Shown: piece by piece, positions 28,665 to 39,101 of the stretch | How the letters are laid out: every line of letters begins with the position of its first letter | Position numbering within the stretch: position 1 is the first letter of the stretch | DNA from: Flavobacterium agrisoli | GTDB lineage: Bacteria > Bacteroidota > Bacteroidia > Flavobacteriales > Flavobacteriaceae | Reading direction: 5' to 3' | Length of the DNA stretch: 64,000 nt | Assembly (NCBI RefSeq): GCF_016522065.1 | Contig: NZ_JAEHFV010000004.1 | Coordinates: 244,997 to 308,996 of the forward strand | The notes under the pieces: model-generated | Databases searched by the model: none | What the model saw: the letters and a program-made list of their open reading frames with translations, nothing else | Told to the model about the DNA's origin: nothing | Program-made: the position numbers and the translations under genes

Positions 28665-28710
28665 AAAAAGAGTTAGTTTTATGAGTTCATAAGACTAACT
28701 CTTTTTAATT
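28665..28710 (+). terminator. Terminator after the SurA-like gene
   Basis: A 20-base inverted repeat (28665-28684 with 28687-28706) with a tiny loop and one G-U in sense RNA, ending in TTTTT. It separates the isomerase from moxR. Confidence 0.85.
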
Positions 28711-28727
28711 TAAATACGATTCTTAAT

Positions 28728-29681
28728 ATGTCTGATGTAGCAGCGATTACCAATTTAGTTCAAAAACGAAACCAGCTTAAAACAGAAATTGCCAAAATTA
28801 TTGTAGGACAAGATGAAGTAGTAGATCAAATTTTAGTTTCTATTTTTTCAGGTGGACATGCTTTGTTGATTGGTGTGCCGGGTTTGGCAAAAACACTTAT
28901 GATTAATACCTTGGCTCAGGCATTAGGACTCGATTTTAAACGTATTCAATTTACGCCAGATTTAATGCCTTCGGATATTTTGGGAAGTGAAATTTTGGAC
29001 GAAAACCGACAATTTAAATTTATAAAAGGACCCGTTTTTTCGAATATCATTTTAGCTGATGAAATTAACAGAACGCCACCCAAAACCCAATCGGCTTTGT
29101 TAGAGGCTATGCAGGAACGTTCTGTAACTATTGCGGGGCACAATTACAAATTGGATTTACCTTATTTTGTATTAGCCACTCAAAATCCAATTGAGCAAGA
29201 AGGTACTTATCCATTACCCGAAGCGCAATTAGACCGCTTTATGTTTGCTATCAAATTGCAATACCCAAGTTTTGAAGAAGAAGTAGAAGTGGTGAAAAGA
29301 ACAACAGCAAGCCGAGATAATACAATTCAGGCTTTGTTTACTGCGCAAGAAATTATTGATTTTCAACAACTAATTCGCCGTATTCCGGTAGCAGATAATG
29401 TAATTGAATATGCTGTGAAATTAGTAGGTCAAACACGTCCGGATAGTAAATTTGCAACCGACTTTGTGAAAAATTATTTAGATTGGGGTGCTGGTCCACG
29501 TGCTTCTCAAAATTTAATTTTAGCGGCAAAATCGCATGCTGCTTTTCAAGGAAAATTTTCGCCCGATATCGAAGATGTTCAAGCTGTTGCAATCGGGATT
29601 TTACGCCATCGCATTATCAAAAATTATAAAGCCGATGCAGAAGGAATTTCAGAAGAAACCATCATTCAAAATATATTGTAA
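28728..29681 (+). CDS. MoxR-family AAA+ ATPase
   Basis: The 317-residue protein has Walker A GVPGLAKT, Walker B ILADEINRTPPKTQSALLEAMQE and sensor ATQNPIEQEGTYPLPEAQLDRF, the diagnostic MoxR motifs. MoxR ATPases act as chaperones, usually with von Willebrand factor A partners encoded next door together with DUF58. No such partner is adjacent here: the neighbours are the isomerase and aconitase genes. Its partner must be elsewhere. Confidence 0.93.
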   Translation: MSDVAAITNLVQKRNQLKTEIAKIIVGQDEVVDQILVSIFSGGHALLIGVPGLAKTLMINTLAQALGLDFKRIQFTPDLMPSDILGSEILDENRQFKFIKGPVFSNIILADEINRTPPKTQSALLEAMQERSVTIAGHNYKLDLPYFVLATQNPIEQEGTYPLPEAQLDRFMFAIKLQYPSFEEEVEVVKRTTASRDNTIQALFTAQEIIDFQQLIRRIPVADNVIEYAVKLVGQTRPDSKFATDFVKNYLDWGAGPRASQNLILAAKSHAAFQGKFSPDIEDVQAVAIGILRHRIIKNYKADAEGISEETIIQNIL

Positions 29682-29930
29682 TCGTTAAAATGTTAAATAA
29701 TAGTCTGTTTGTAAGCATTCTATTTCAATAATATCACAAAGAAATGTAGCAGTTTCTAACAAATGCTTGATAGTTTGTTAACTCAGAATTCACAAATTGA
29801 TAATAGTGTAAAATTTTAATTAATTTTTGCGTTTTTGTCAATTTTTTAGAATTTAGTTTGATTTTTATCAATTTTCTTTTTTGAAAACCGTACTTGGGTT
29901 ATATTTCTTTAAAATATCAGCTTAAATTCC

Positions 29931-29938
29931 TAAATTTG
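29931..29938 (+). promoter_or_regulatory. -7 promoter box TAAATTTG of acnB
   Basis: TAAATTTG lies 25 bases before the ATG at 29963. It rules out the longer reading frame starting at 29894, which would begin upstream of the promoter. The spacer 29682-29930 shows nothing else. Confidence 0.7.
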
Positions 29939-29962
29939 CATGCAAAAAATAAAAATACCTAT

Positions 29963-32734
29963 ATGAATACCTATAAAGAGTACCTTAAAGAGATAGAAGA
30001 ACGTAAAGCACAAGGTCTTCATCCTAAACCTATTGATGGGGCTGAATTATTAAGCGAGATTATTTCGCAAATCAAAGATGAAAATAACGAACACAGAGCG
30101 CAATCTCTAAATTTCTTCATCTACAATACCATTCCAGGTACTACAAGTGCTGCGGGGGAAAAAGCCAACTTTTTAAAAGAAATTATTTTAGGAGAGTCGG
30201 TAGTAAGTGAAATTACGCCTACTTATGCTTTTGAATTGTTGTCACACATGAAAGGTGGTCCTTCTATCCGCGTATTGCTTGATTTAGCTTTAGGTAACGA
30301 TGTTGCTATTGCTACTGAAGCTGCTAAGGTGCTAAAAACACAAGTGTATTTATACGAAGCCGATACTGACCGTTTGAAAGAAGCTTTCGAAAACGGAAAT
30401 CCTATCGCAAAAGATATTATTGAAAGTTATGCTAAAGCAGAATTTTTTACAAAACTTCCTGAAATTGCCGAAGAAATTAAAGTAGTTACTTATATAGCAG
30501 GTGAAGGAGATATTTCTACCGATTTGCTTTCTCCAGGTAACCAAGCGCATTCAAGATCAGATCGTGAACTACACGGTAAATGTATGATTTCGCCAGAAGC
30601 TCAAGAAGAAATCAAAGCTTTACAAGCGCAACATCCAGATAAAAGTGTGATGTTAATTGCAGAAAAAGGAACTATGGGTGTTGGTTCTTCTAGAATGTCT
30701 GGAGTAAACAACGTGGCGCTTTGGACGGGTAAACAAGCAAGTCCGTATGTGCCTTTTGTAAACTTTGCTCCTATTGTAGGAGGTACCAATGGTATCTCAC
30801 CAATTTTTCTTACTACTGTTGATGTAACAGGAGGAATTGGTTTGGATTTGAAAAACTGGGTTAAAAAATTAGATGCAAACGGAGAACCAGTTCGAAATGA
30901 AAATGGTGATCCAGTTTTAGAAGAAGCATATTCAGTAGCAACAGGTACTGTGCTTACAATTAATACTAAAACTAAAAAATTATACAACGGCGATGAAGAA
31001 TTAATTGATATCGCCAAAGCGTTTACCCCACAAAAAATGGAATTTATCAAAGCAGGTGGTTCTTATGCTATCGTATTTGGTAAAAAAATCCAAACTTTTG
31101 CTGCTAAAACTTTAGGTATCGATATTCCTTTGGTTTTTGCTCCATCAAAAGAAATTTCAATCGAAGGACAAGGGCTTACAGCTGTTGAAAAAATATTTAA
31201 CCGTAATGCTGTAGGGGTAACACCAGGAAAAGTATTGCATGCAGGTTCTGACGTTCGTGTAGAAGTAAACATCGTAGGTTCGCAAGATACTACGGGGTTG
31301 ATGACAGCTCAAGAATTAGAGTCCATGGCGGCTACCGTTATTTCTCCAATTGTGGATGGTGCTTATCAATCAGGTTGTCATACGGCTTCTGTTTGGGATA
31401 AAAAAGCACAAGCTAACATTCCGAAATTGATGAAATTTATGAATGATTTCGGATTGATTACTGCTCGTGACCCGAAAGGAGTTTACCACGCCATGACCGA
31501 TGTTATTCACAAAGTATTAAATGATATTACAATTGATGAGTGGGCTATCATTATTGGTGGTGACTCGCATACTCGTATGTCTAAAGGGGTGGCTTTTGGT
31601 GCTGACTCTGGTACGGTAGCACTTGCATTGGCTACAGGTGAGGCTTCTATGCCAATACCAGAATCGGTAAAAGTGACTTTCAAGGGAGATATGAAAGGGT
31701 ACATGGATTTCCGTGATGTAGTACACGCAACACAAGCGCAAATGCTTCATAAATTTGGTGGTGAAAATGTTTTCCAGGGTAGAATTATCGAGGTACACAT
31801 TGGTACACTTACAGCCGACCAAGCTTTTACTTTTACAGACTGGACTGCTGAAATGAAAGCAAAAGCATCTATCTGTATTTCAGAAGATGATACGTTAGTA
31901 GAATCTTTGGAAATTGCTAAGGGAAGAATCCAAATCATGATTGATAAAGGAATGGATAACGACAAGCATGTTCTTCAAGGTTTAATTAATAAAGCTGATA
32001 AGAGAATCGCTGAAATTAAGTCGGGAGAGAAACCAGCTTTAACGCCAGATGCAAATGCAAAATATTACGCAGAAGTAGTGGTAGATCTTGATTTGATTGC
32101 TGAGCCAATGATTGCCGATCCTGATGTAAATAACAAAGATGTTTCAAAGCGCTACACACACGATACAATCCGACCATTATCGTTCTATGGTGGCGATAAA
32201 AAAGTAGATCTTGGTTTCATCGGATCTTGTATGGTGCATAAAGGCGATATGAAAATTTTAGCTCAAATGCTTAAAAATGTAGAAGCACAAAACGGTAAGG
32301 TTGAGTTTAATGCGCCACTTGTGGTTGCGCCACCTACTTACAATATTGTGGATGAATTGAAAGCAGAAGGTGACTGGGAAGTTTTACAACGATATTCTGG
32401 GTTCGAATTTGATGACAATGCTCCTAAAGGTGCAGCGCGTACCGAATACGAAAATATGCTGTACTTAGAGCGTCCAGGTTGTAACTTATGTATGGGTAAT
32501 CAAGAAAAAGCCGCTAAAGGTGATACGGTTATGGCTACTTCAACGCGTCTTTTCCAAGGAAGGGTAGTAGAGGATGCTGAAGGTAAAAAAGGAGAATCAT
32601 TGCTTTCTTCTACACCAGTTGTAGTATTGTCAACTATTTTAGGAAGAACTCCTACTATTGCTGAATATAAAACAGCAGTTGAAGGTATTAATTTAACTCA
32701 ATTTGCTCCACCACATAAACAATTGGTGCAATAA
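29963..32734 (+). CDS. acnB: Aconitate hydratase B (AcnB type)
   Basis: The 923-residue protein starts MNTYKEYLKEIEERKAQGLHPKP, the AcnB N-terminus with its HEAT-like domain (about 1-160), then the swivel and catalytic domains. Iron-sulfur Cys ligands are visible in GSCMVH and ERPGCNLCMGNQEKA near the C-terminus, plus GGDSHTRMSKGVAFGADSGT in the active site. It interconverts citrate and isocitrate in the TCA cycle and may also act on 2-methylisocitrate. A terminator separates it from a second aconitase. Confidence 0.96.
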   Translation: MNTYKEYLKEIEERKAQGLHPKPIDGAELLSEIISQIKDENNEHRAQSLNFFIYNTIPGTTSAAGEKANFLKEIILGESVVSEITPTYAFELLSHMKGGPSIRVLLDLALGNDVAIATEAAKVLKTQVYLYEADTDRLKEAFENGNPIAKDIIESYAKAEFFTKLPEIAEEIKVVTYIAGEGDISTDLLSPGNQAHSRSDRELHGKCMISPEAQEEIKALQAQHPDKSVMLIAEKGTMGVGSSRMSGVNNVALWTGKQASPYVPFVNFAPIVGGTNGISPIFLTTVDVTGGIGLDLKNWVKKLDANGEPVRNENGDPVLEEAYSVATGTVLTINTKTKKLYNGDEELIDIAKAFTPQKMEFIKAGGSYAIVFGKKIQTFAAKTLGIDIPLVFAPSKEISIEGQGLTAVEKIFNRNAVGVTPGKVLHAGSDVRVEVNIVGSQDTTGLMTAQELESMAATVISPIVDGAYQSGCHTASVWDKKAQANIPKLMKFMNDFGLITARDPKGVYHAMTDVIHKVLNDITIDEWAIIIGGDSHTRMSKGVAFGADSGTVALALATGEASMPIPESVKVTFKGDMKGYMDFRDVVHATQAQMLHKFGGENVFQGRIIEVHIGTLTADQAFTFTDWTAEMKAKASICISEDDTLVESLEIAKGRIQIMIDKGMDNDKHVLQGLINKADKRIAEIKSGEKPALTPDANAKYYAEVVVDLDLIAEPMIADPDVNNKDVSKRYTHDTIRPLSFYGGDKKVDLGFIGSCMVHKGDMKILAQMLKNVEAQNGKVEFNAPLVVAPPTYNIVDELKAEGDWEVLQRYSGFEFDDNAPKGAARTEYENMLYLERPGCNLCMGNQEKAAKGDTVMATSTRLFQGRVVEDAEGKKGESLLSSTPVVVLSTILGRTPTIAEYKTAVEGINLTQFAPPHKQLVQ

Positions 32735-32757
32735 GCAATAAAGTATATTTTATTTCA

Positions 32758-32795
32758 AAAGCCTGAGTCATTATTGACTTAGGCTTTTTTTTATA
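32758..32795 (+). terminator. Terminator of acnB
   Basis: A 13-base-pair stem (32758-32770 with 32775-32787) with a TTAT loop, one G-U in sense RNA and a run of T. Confidence 0.88.
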
Positions 32796-32857
32796 CCTCA
32801 TTTATTTTTTGTAACTTGTGGTAGTAAAATAAAAAAAAACAATTATATACTAATCTT

Positions 32858-35122
32858 ATGGCTTTTGATATTGAAATGATAAAAAAAGTGTACGAGAACA
32901 TGCCAAGTCGTGTAGATAAAGCACGTGAACTGGTTGGGCGTCCACTTACATTGACAGAGAAAATTTTATACAACCACCTTTGGGAAGGAATGCCTTCTGA
33001 AGTATTTAAAAGAGGGGTGGATTATGTTGATTTTGCACCCGATCGCGTTGCTTGTCAAGATGCAACAGCACAAATGGCATTGTTACAGTTCATGCATGCC
33101 GGAAAAGCAAAAGTTGCGGTACCAACTACTGTACATTGCGACCACTTAATTCAAGCAAAAATAGATGCTAAAACCGATTTAGCTCGTGCCAAAACCCAAA
33201 GCAACGAAGTATTCGATTTCTTGTCGTCTGTTTCTAATAAATACGGAATTGGATTTTGGAAACCCGGAGCAGGTATCATTCACCAAGTGGTCTTGGAAAA
33301 CTATGCTTTTCCAGGTGGAATGATGATTGGTACCGATTCGCATACCGTTAACGCCGGAGGATTAGGAATGGTGGCCATTGGAGTAGGGGGTGCAGATGCG
33401 GTAGATGTTATGTCGGGTATGGCATGGGAATTGAAATTCCCAAAATTAATCGGAGTGAAATTAACAGGTAAACTTTCTGGATGGACCGCTCCTAAGGATG
33501 TAATTTTAAAAGTAGCCGGTATTTTAACTGTAAAAGGGGGGACTGGAGCAATAGTGGAGTATTTTGGTGAAGGAGCGACCGCTATGTCATGTACGGGTAA
33601 AGGAACGATTTGCAATATGGGTGCCGAAGTTGGAGCAACGACTTCTACTTTTGGTTATGATGATTCCATGAGTCGTTATTTGCGTTCTACTAATAGAGCA
33701 GAAGTAGCAGATGCTGCCGATAAAATTGCGCCTTATTTAACAGGTGATGCCGAGGTATATGCTGATCCTGAAAAATATTTTGATCAAGTAATCGAAATTA
33801 ATTTATCGGAATTAGAACCGCATTTAAACGGTCCTTTTACTCCAGATTTGGCTACGCCCATTTCTAAAATGAAAGAAGAGGCCATAAAAAACAATTGGCC
33901 GTTACAAGTCCAAGTAGGTTTGATCGGTTCTTGTACCAATTCTTCTTATGAGGATATTTCTCGTGCGGCTTCTTTGGCAAAACAAGTAGCGGATAAAAAT
34001 TTAAAAACCAAAGCGAAATTTACTATTACGCCAGGATCAGAAGTGGTGCGTTCAACCATTGAAAGAGATGGATTTATCGATACTTTTAATAAAATTAATG
34101 CGACTGTTTTTGCGAATGCCTGCGGTCCTTGTATTGGAATGTGGGACAGAGAAGGAGCCGAAAAAGAAGAACGCAACACCATTGTGCATTCGTTCAACCG
34201 AAACTTTTCTAAACGTGCAGATGGTAATCCAAATACACTAGCGTTTGTGGGCTCGCCTGAATTGGTGACGGCTTTAGCAATCGCCGGTGACTTAGGTTTT
34301 AATCCGTTAACGGATACTTTAATTAACGAAGACGGAATTGAAGTGAAATTAGATGCTCCTACTGGTTTTGAATTGCCTGCAAGAGGTTTTTATGCCGAAG
34401 ATCCAGGTTTTCAAGCTCCCGCCGAAGACGGTTCAGGAGTGGAAGTAGTGGTAAGTCCTACCTCAGAGCGTTTGCAATTATTGGCGCCATTCCAACCTTG
34501 GGATGAACAAAATATTACAGGTGCAAAATTGTTAATCAAAGCTTTCGGTAAATGTACTACCGATCATATTTCAATGGCGGGTCCTTGGTTGCGTTTCCGT
34601 GGTCACTTGGATAATATTTCAAATAATATGTTGATTGGTGCTGTAAATGCATTCAATCAAAAAACAAATAATGTTAAGAATCAATTGACAGGAGAGTATG
34701 ATGCGGTGCCTGCTGTAGCACGTTCCTATAAAGCGGCTGGAATTCCATCAATAGTAGTGGGTGATCACAATTATGGAGAAGGATCTTCTCGTGAGCATGC
34801 GGCTATGGAGCCACGCTTTTTAGGTGTAAAAGCGGTTTTGGTGAAATCATTTGCCCGAATTCACGAAACGAATTTGAAAAAACAAGGGATGTTAGCTTTA
34901 ACATTTGCTAATGAAACGGATTACGATAAAATTCAGGAAAATGACACTATTAATTTCTTAGATTTAACGGAATTTGCTCCTGCAAAACCGTTAAAATTAG
35001 AGTTTGTACATGCTGACGGGACGAAAGATATTATTTTGGCCAACCACACGTATAATGAAGGTCAGATAGGATGGTTTGTAGCCGGTTCTGCTTTAAATTT
35101 AATTGCAGCTGGAAAGGCATAA
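32858..35122 (+). CDS. Aconitate hydratase, mitochondrial-like AcnA class
   Basis: The 754-residue protein has the class signature: [20 protein letters not shown], first iron-sulfur Cys in [12 protein letters not shown], the other two in [13 protein letters not shown], and the swivel domain with [19 protein letters not shown]. This is the type found in mitochondria, different from AcnB. Both catalyse citrate-isocitrate isomerisation, so the pair gives the cell two aconitases that probably differ in oxidative sensitivity or regulation. Own terminator at each end; no clear TAnnTTTG box before it. Confidence 0.95.
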   Translation: MAFDIEMIKKVYENMPSRVDKARELVGRPLTLTEKILYNHLWEGMPSEVFKRGVDYVDFAPDRVACQDATAQMALLQFMHAGKAKVAVPTTVHCDHLIQAKIDAKTDLARAKTQSNEVFDFLSSVSNKYGIGFWKPGAGIIHQVVLENYAFPGGMMIGTDSHTVNAGGLGMVAIGVGGADAVDVMSGMAWELKFPKLIGVKLTGKLSGWTAPKDVILKVAGILTVKGGTGAIVEYFGEGATAMSCTGKGTICNMGAEVGATTSTFGYDDSMSRYLRSTNRAEVADAADKIAPYLTGDAEVYADPEKYFDQVIEINLSELEPHLNGPFTPDLATPISKMKEEAIKNNWPLQVQVGLIGSCTNSSYEDISRAASLAKQVADKNLKTKAKFTITPGSEVVRSTIERDGFIDTFNKINATVFANACGPCIGMWDREGAEKEERNTIVHSFNRNFSKRADGNPNTLAFVGSPELVTALAIAGDLGFNPLTDTLINEDGIEVKLDAPTGFELPARGFYAEDPGFQAPAEDGSGVEVVVSPTSERLQLLAPFQPWDEQNITGAKLLIKAFGKCTTDHISMAGPWLRFRGHLDNISNNMLIGAVNAFNQKTNNVKNQLTGEYDAVPAVARSYKAAGIPSIVVGDHNYGEGSSREHAAMEPRFLGVKAVLVKSFARIHETNLKKQGMLALTFANETDYDKIQENDTINFLDLTEFAPAKPLKLEFVHADGTKDIILANHTYNEGQIGWFVAGSALNLIAAGKA

Positions 35123-35142
35123 GATTATAATCTTTTAAGGAG

Positions 35143-35175
35143 AACGCGCTGTTTTTACAGCGCGTTTTTTTATGA
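35143..35175 (+). terminator. Terminator of the second aconitase gene
   Basis: AACGCGCTGT (35143-35152) pairs perfectly with ACAGCGCGTT (35157-35166) and leads into seven T. Confidence 0.92.
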
Positions 35176-35369
35176 AAAATTTCTGATTTCACTTTAATTG
35201 AAGGTTTGGAACTACTATTTTGTAGAAATAACCTGCTATAAGTGTTAATTTAGATGTAATGAGATGTTAAAAACGAACTGATTTTTTTTGTAAAAAGTTA
35301 AATTCGCTTTCATAATAAATGATACTATTTGGAGTTAAATAGTTAACGATACGTAAGTAATACATCCCG

Positions 35370-36572
35370 ATGAAATCTTCCTGCTTAATTACCATGCTAT
35401 TTATGTTTAGTTTTAATGCTTTTTCGCAACAAAAAAGCATCGAGCATGTCGTGGTAAAAGGCGATAATATTTACCAAATTTCAAAAAAATATAAGGTTTC
35501 TCAAGAAGCGATTTTTGCTGCAAATCCCCAAGCGAATGGCGTGCTGAAATTAAATGCCGTACTTCAAATTCCTGATGATGGGAGTTTAGAAAAAAAAGAA
35601 GAGCCAATTACTAAAAAATTCATCTCGCATAAAGTAAGTCAAAAAGAAACATTGTATGGGATTTCGAAACAATATCAGGTAGGAGTTGCAGAAATTGAAA
35701 GTAGTAATCCTGATATAAAAACAACTGGATTGCGAGCGGAACAAATCATTCAAATTCCGATGAATGATAAAAATAAAACGATGCTGCCAACCGAAAATGA
35801 GAAGCATATTGTGGTTGCTCAAACCAAACCTAAAATCGAAACCAAATTATCACCACAAGCAAAGACCAAACTAGAAGTAGAAGTAAAACCTGAAATTATA
35901 CCTTTCGAAAGCGTTGAAAAAAATACTTATTCAAAAGAAGTAATGCAAAAGGAAACCAAATACGGAATTGCGAAAGAGTTTGGAATTACCGTGGAGGAAT
36001 TGGAAAAGCAAAATCCAATTGCAAAAAACGGACTCAAAGTGGGACAAAAACTCAGTATTTCGACTTCTAAAACAATAGAAAATGGAGTTCTTGTTTCTGA
36101 ATTAGCTCTCAATGAGGAACGTTCAAAAACAGACGAAAAAGCAATTTGTAAAAACGAGCTATCCGAGAATAATCCCGTTTTTTCGGTTGAATTTGCAGAT
36201 CAATTAATTTCTCATGCTTCGGAAAATATTGGTGTTCGGTACCGCACGGGAGGAACTAGTAAAGAGGGATTTGATTGCTCGGGGTTGATGGTAGCTACTT
36301 TTGGTAATTTTGATATTCATTTACCCCGTACTTCGTTTGAACAATCACAAATGGGGACAGTTGTCAATATGGAAGAAGCGCAAAAAGGCGATTTGATTTT
36401 CTTTAAAACAAATGGGCGAAAACAAATCAATCACGTAGGTATGGTGGTTGAAAATAACGAAGGAGAAATCAAGTTTATTCATGCTGCCGTACATGGAGGC
36501 GTGATGATTTCGTCGACTAAAGAGTCGTACTACGACCAAAAGTTGGCTCAAATAAACAGAGTTCTCAAATAA
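35370..36572 (+). CDS. Secreted LysM / NlpC-P60 peptidoglycan hydrolase
   Basis: A 400-residue exported protein (signal peptide ending NAFSQQ, about residue 20). It carries three LysM-like peptidoglycan-binding repeats: about 24-68 (VVKGDNIYQISKKYKVS), 86-130 (VSQKETLYGISKQYQVG) and 188-232 (QKETKYGIAKEFGITVEEL). The C-terminal NlpC/P60 domain has its catalytic Cys in GFDCSGL and His in NHVGMVV, with HAAVHGG following. It should cut peptide crosslinks of the cell wall during growth or division. It stands alone after the aconitase terminator. Confidence 0.92.
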   Translation: MKSSCLITMLFMFSFNAFSQQKSIEHVVVKGDNIYQISKKYKVSQEAIFAANPQANGVLKLNAVLQIPDDGSLEKKEEPITKKFISHKVSQKETLYGISKQYQVGVAEIESSNPDIKTTGLRAEQIIQIPMNDKNKTMLPTENEKHIVVAQTKPKIETKLSPQAKTKLEVEVKPEIIPFESVEKNTYSKEVMQKETKYGIAKEFGITVEELEKQNPIAKNGLKVGQKLSISTSKTIENGVLVSELALNEERSKTDEKAICKNELSENNPVFSVEFADQLISHASENIGVRYRTGGTSKEGFDCSGLMVATFGNFDIHLPRTSFEQSQMGTVVNMEEAQKGDLIFFKTNGRKQINHVGMVVENNEGEIKFIHAAVHGGVMISSTKESYYDQKLAQINRVLK

Positions 36573-36584
36573 AATTATCTTTTC

Positions 36585-38012
36585 TTATATCTTCTTTTGA
36601 CAAAGAAGGGTTCCTAAAGTTTGAATAGCATGTTGAATTTCGGGTGTCCAAGGTAAGCCAAAACTCAATCGCATGCAATTGGTAAACTGATTTTGAAAAC
36701 TAAAAATTCGACCAGGAGCAATACTAATATGGTGTTTTAAAGCTTCATGATAAAAAACGGCTGTATTAATTTTAGAGTCCAACTCGACCCATAAAAAGAA
36801 GCCTCCTTGCGGTTGACTCACTTTAGTACCCTCCGGAAAATGAGTAAGGATAGTGTGAATGTAATGGGTGCAATTATGATATAAAATCTTTCGTATTTTT
36901 CGCAAATGGTTTTCATAACGGCCATTTTTTAAAAAATCACCCACTACTTGATGGGTTAAAGTTGTAGCGGAAACGCTATGGTATAATTTGGTTCTTAAAA
37001 CTTCTTTTTTAAAAGCGCCTGGAAAAACCCAGCCTACACGATAGCCAGGAGATAAGGATTTGGATACCGAACTACAGCACAATACAATACCACTTTCATC
37101 AAAAGTTTTGCAATTGGTAGGTCGGTGCGAGCCAAAATAAAGGTCACCGTGAATGTCGTCTTCAATTAACGGGATATGATAAAATGCTAACAACTGTACA
37201 ACTTCTTTTTTATGAGATTCCGGCATCATACTTCCCGAAGGATTGCTAAAGTTACTCATTAAGATGCAGGCCTTTACCTTGGTGGTTTTTAAAACTTTTT
37301 TCAGTGCGTCAATTTCAATTCCAGTGGTCATGTTTGTAGGTAGCTCAAGCACATGCAAACCAAGTGATTTAGCCAATTGCAAAATGCCAAAATATACCGG
37401 ACTTTCGGTAAGTACCGTATCACCAGGTTTTGTTAAACTCATCAAACAATATGAAACGGCACTAATGCAGCCGTTGGTGGTAATCACGTCTTGCTCTGTA
37501 AAATGGCCATCCCAACTAAAAGCGGCTCGCGCTATTTCTTTTCTCAGATTGTAATTACCTTGAATTTCTTCGTAACTCGTGCCGCTGTTGGGTAAATCGC
37601 GCATCGCCTGAACCATGGCTTTGTTGAGTTTTGGAATCGGTAATAATTCGTTTGAAGGAAAACCCAATGAAAATAACGTAACATTTTCATGCGTCATGTT
37701 GCCGTAAACCAAATCAATTAAGTCTTCGGGCTCACTGTTTTCTTCAGAAATAATCGGCCGACTCGGAGTAGGGTTGATGATATTAGGCGAGGATAACGGA
37801 CTAACATAATACCCCGATTGTGGCCTTGACGTAATTAAAGAGCGACTTTCCAACTCATAATAGGCCTTATTAATCGTGCTCATACTATACCCGGTTTCGG
37901 TAACCATTTCTCGTATCGAAGGAAGTTTGTCTCCAATGGCATACAGCTCGGATTTGATTTGTTGTTCCAATCTATCGGCTACCTGAATAAAAAGGGGTTT
38001 TTCGGTTCTCAT
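36585..38012 (-). CDS. MocR-type transcription regulator (GntR HTH fused to aminotransferase)
   Basis: The 475-residue protein has a GntR winged helix at about 1-75 (LPSIREMVTETGYSMSTINKAYYELESRSLI) joined to a fold-type I PLP domain. The PLP lysine is in SSVSKSLSPGYRVGWVF. MocR proteins sense a small metabolite (often PLP, GABA or taurine) and bind direct repeats. It is divergent from an EamA exporter across an 88-base gap that contains such repeats, so the exporter is the likely target. Confidence 0.9.
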   Translation of the reverse strand: MRTEKPLFIQVADRLEQQIKSELYAIGDKLPSIREMVTETGYSMSTINKAYYELESRSLITSRPQSGYYVSPLSSPNIINPTPSRPIISEENSEPEDLIDLVYGNMTHENVTLFSLGFPSNELLPIPKLNKAMVQAMRDLPNSGTSYEEIQGNYNLRKEIARAAFSWDGHFTEQDVITTNGCISAVSYCLMSLTKPGDTVLTESPVYFGILQLAKSLGLHVLELPTNMTTGIEIDALKKVLKTTKVKACILMSNFSNPSGSMMPESHKKEVVQLLAFYHIPLIEDDIHGDLYFGSHRPTNCKTFDESGIVLCCSSVSKSLSPGYRVGWVFPGAFKKEVLRTKLYHSVSATTLTHQVVGDFLKNGRYENHLRKIRKILYHNCTHYIHTILTHFPEGTKVSQPQGGFFLWVELDSKINTAVFYHEALKHHISIAPGRIFSFQNQFTNCMRLSFGLPWTPEIQHAIQTLGTLLCQKKI

Positions 38013-38031
38013 AAGGTTAAACTGTTATGCT

Positions 38032-38059
38032 GCAATTTACAAAAACTGTATCTGTTATG
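38032..38059. promoter_or_regulatory. Direct repeats, candidate MocR operator
   Basis: CTGTTATG occurs at 38032-38039 and again at 38052-38059, exactly 20 bases (two helical turns) apart, in the gap between the MocR gene and the divergent EamA gene. An ACTGTATC/CTGATAC pair lies nearby at 38044 and 38086. Confidence 0.5.
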
Positions 38060-38100
38060 GTGTGTTGATTTTCTAGAAATTTGTACTGATACAAAAAATA

Positions 38101-39027
38101 ATGTGGGTTAAAATGAAATCAGCAAAATACTATTTAGCAGCTATTGTAGCTTTTACCATTTGGGGATTTTTTAGTTTAATACTAAAACCAATTCATGAGT
38201 ACAATTCGTTGGATATCTTGTTTTATCGGGTTTTTAGTTGTGGTATTTTAATGTCTGTGATTGCGATATTATTCAAAAGAAAAGCTATTGTCGAGGCATG
38301 GGACTTTTTTAAGCAAATGAACAAATCAGAAAAGAGAAGAACCATTTTGCTTAACTTAGGGGGTACTTTTTTTTTGGTTACCAATTGGTTTACGTTTATA
38401 TATGTGATGAATCATGTGAGCGTAAAAGCAACTTCTTTAGCGTATTTGGTTTGTCCCATTTTAACTACTCTGTTGGCTTATTTTATATTAAATGAAAAAT
38501 TATCCAAAACCCAATGGTTAGCAGTCGGATTAAGTTGTACAGGTTGTGTTGTTTTAACATACACGTCTATAACCGATATGCTTTTTAGTATGGCAATCGG
38601 ATTGAGTTATGCGTGTTATTTGGTAAGCCAACGTGTAAACAAAGGATTTGATAAATTTATAATACTAACGTTTCAAATTGTTATGGCTTCTTTGATCTTG
38701 GTTCCTTTTTTTCAAGCGTACAGCGGACCTGTTCCTACCGATGTCACGTTTTATTTTTGTATCGAAACCATAGCGATTATGTTTACCATTTTTCCGTTGT
38801 TTTTGAATTTGTATGCACTTTCAGGAATCAATTCTTCCACAGTTGGAATGTTGCTAAATATAAACCCCATGATTGCGTTTGCCTTGGCTTTATGGGTGTT
38901 CCAGGAACCAATTAACGAAGTGCAATTAGTAGCTTATGTTATTATTTTTGCAGCGGTATTGGTTTTCAATCAAAACTTCTTTGTGACCATTAGAAAAAAG
39001 CGAATCTTGATGAGCAAAGGAAATTGA
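38101..39027 (+). CDS. EamA/RarD-like drug/metabolite transporter
   Basis: A 308-residue inner-membrane protein with about ten hydrophobic helices and two EamA halves. AIVAFTIWGFFSLILKPI at the start and ATSLAYLVCPILTTLLAYFILNEKLS are typical of the RarD branch. It probably exports a metabolite. An alternative start MKSAKYY lies 12 bases inside. Divergent from a MocR regulator, its probable controller. Confidence 0.85.
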   Translation: MWVKMKSAKYYLAAIVAFTIWGFFSLILKPIHEYNSLDILFYRVFSCGILMSVIAILFKRKAIVEAWDFFKQMNKSEKRRTILLNLGGTFFLVTNWFTFIYVMNHVSVKATSLAYLVCPILTTLLAYFILNEKLSKTQWLAVGLSCTGCVVLTYTSITDMLFSMAIGLSYACYLVSQRVNKGFDKFIILTFQIVMASLILVPFFQAYSGPVPTDVTFYFCIETIAIMFTIFPLFLNLYALSGINSSTVGMLLNINPMIAFALALWVFQEPINEVQLVAYVIIFAAVLVFNQNFFVTIRKKRILMSKGN

Positions 39028-39051
39028 TGAAACCATTAAATATTGACATAA

Positions 39052-39086
39052 AAAAAACTCCCGCATTTGCAGGAGTTTTTTGTTTA
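39052..39086 (-). terminator. Terminator between the EamA gene and the convergent transketolase
   Basis: A 14-base-pair stem (39053-39066 with 39068-39081, loop very small) flanked by A and T runs. The one transition mismatch is a G-U pair only on the minus strand, so it fits the transketolase operon best, though it can serve both. Confidence 0.75.
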
Positions 39087-39101
39087 CTATATACAATTAA
39101 A

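Noticed and set aside
29894..29962. Longer N-terminus for AcnB
   Set aside because: The -7 box TAAATTTG lies inside this stretch, and the family N-terminus begins at MNTYKEYL.
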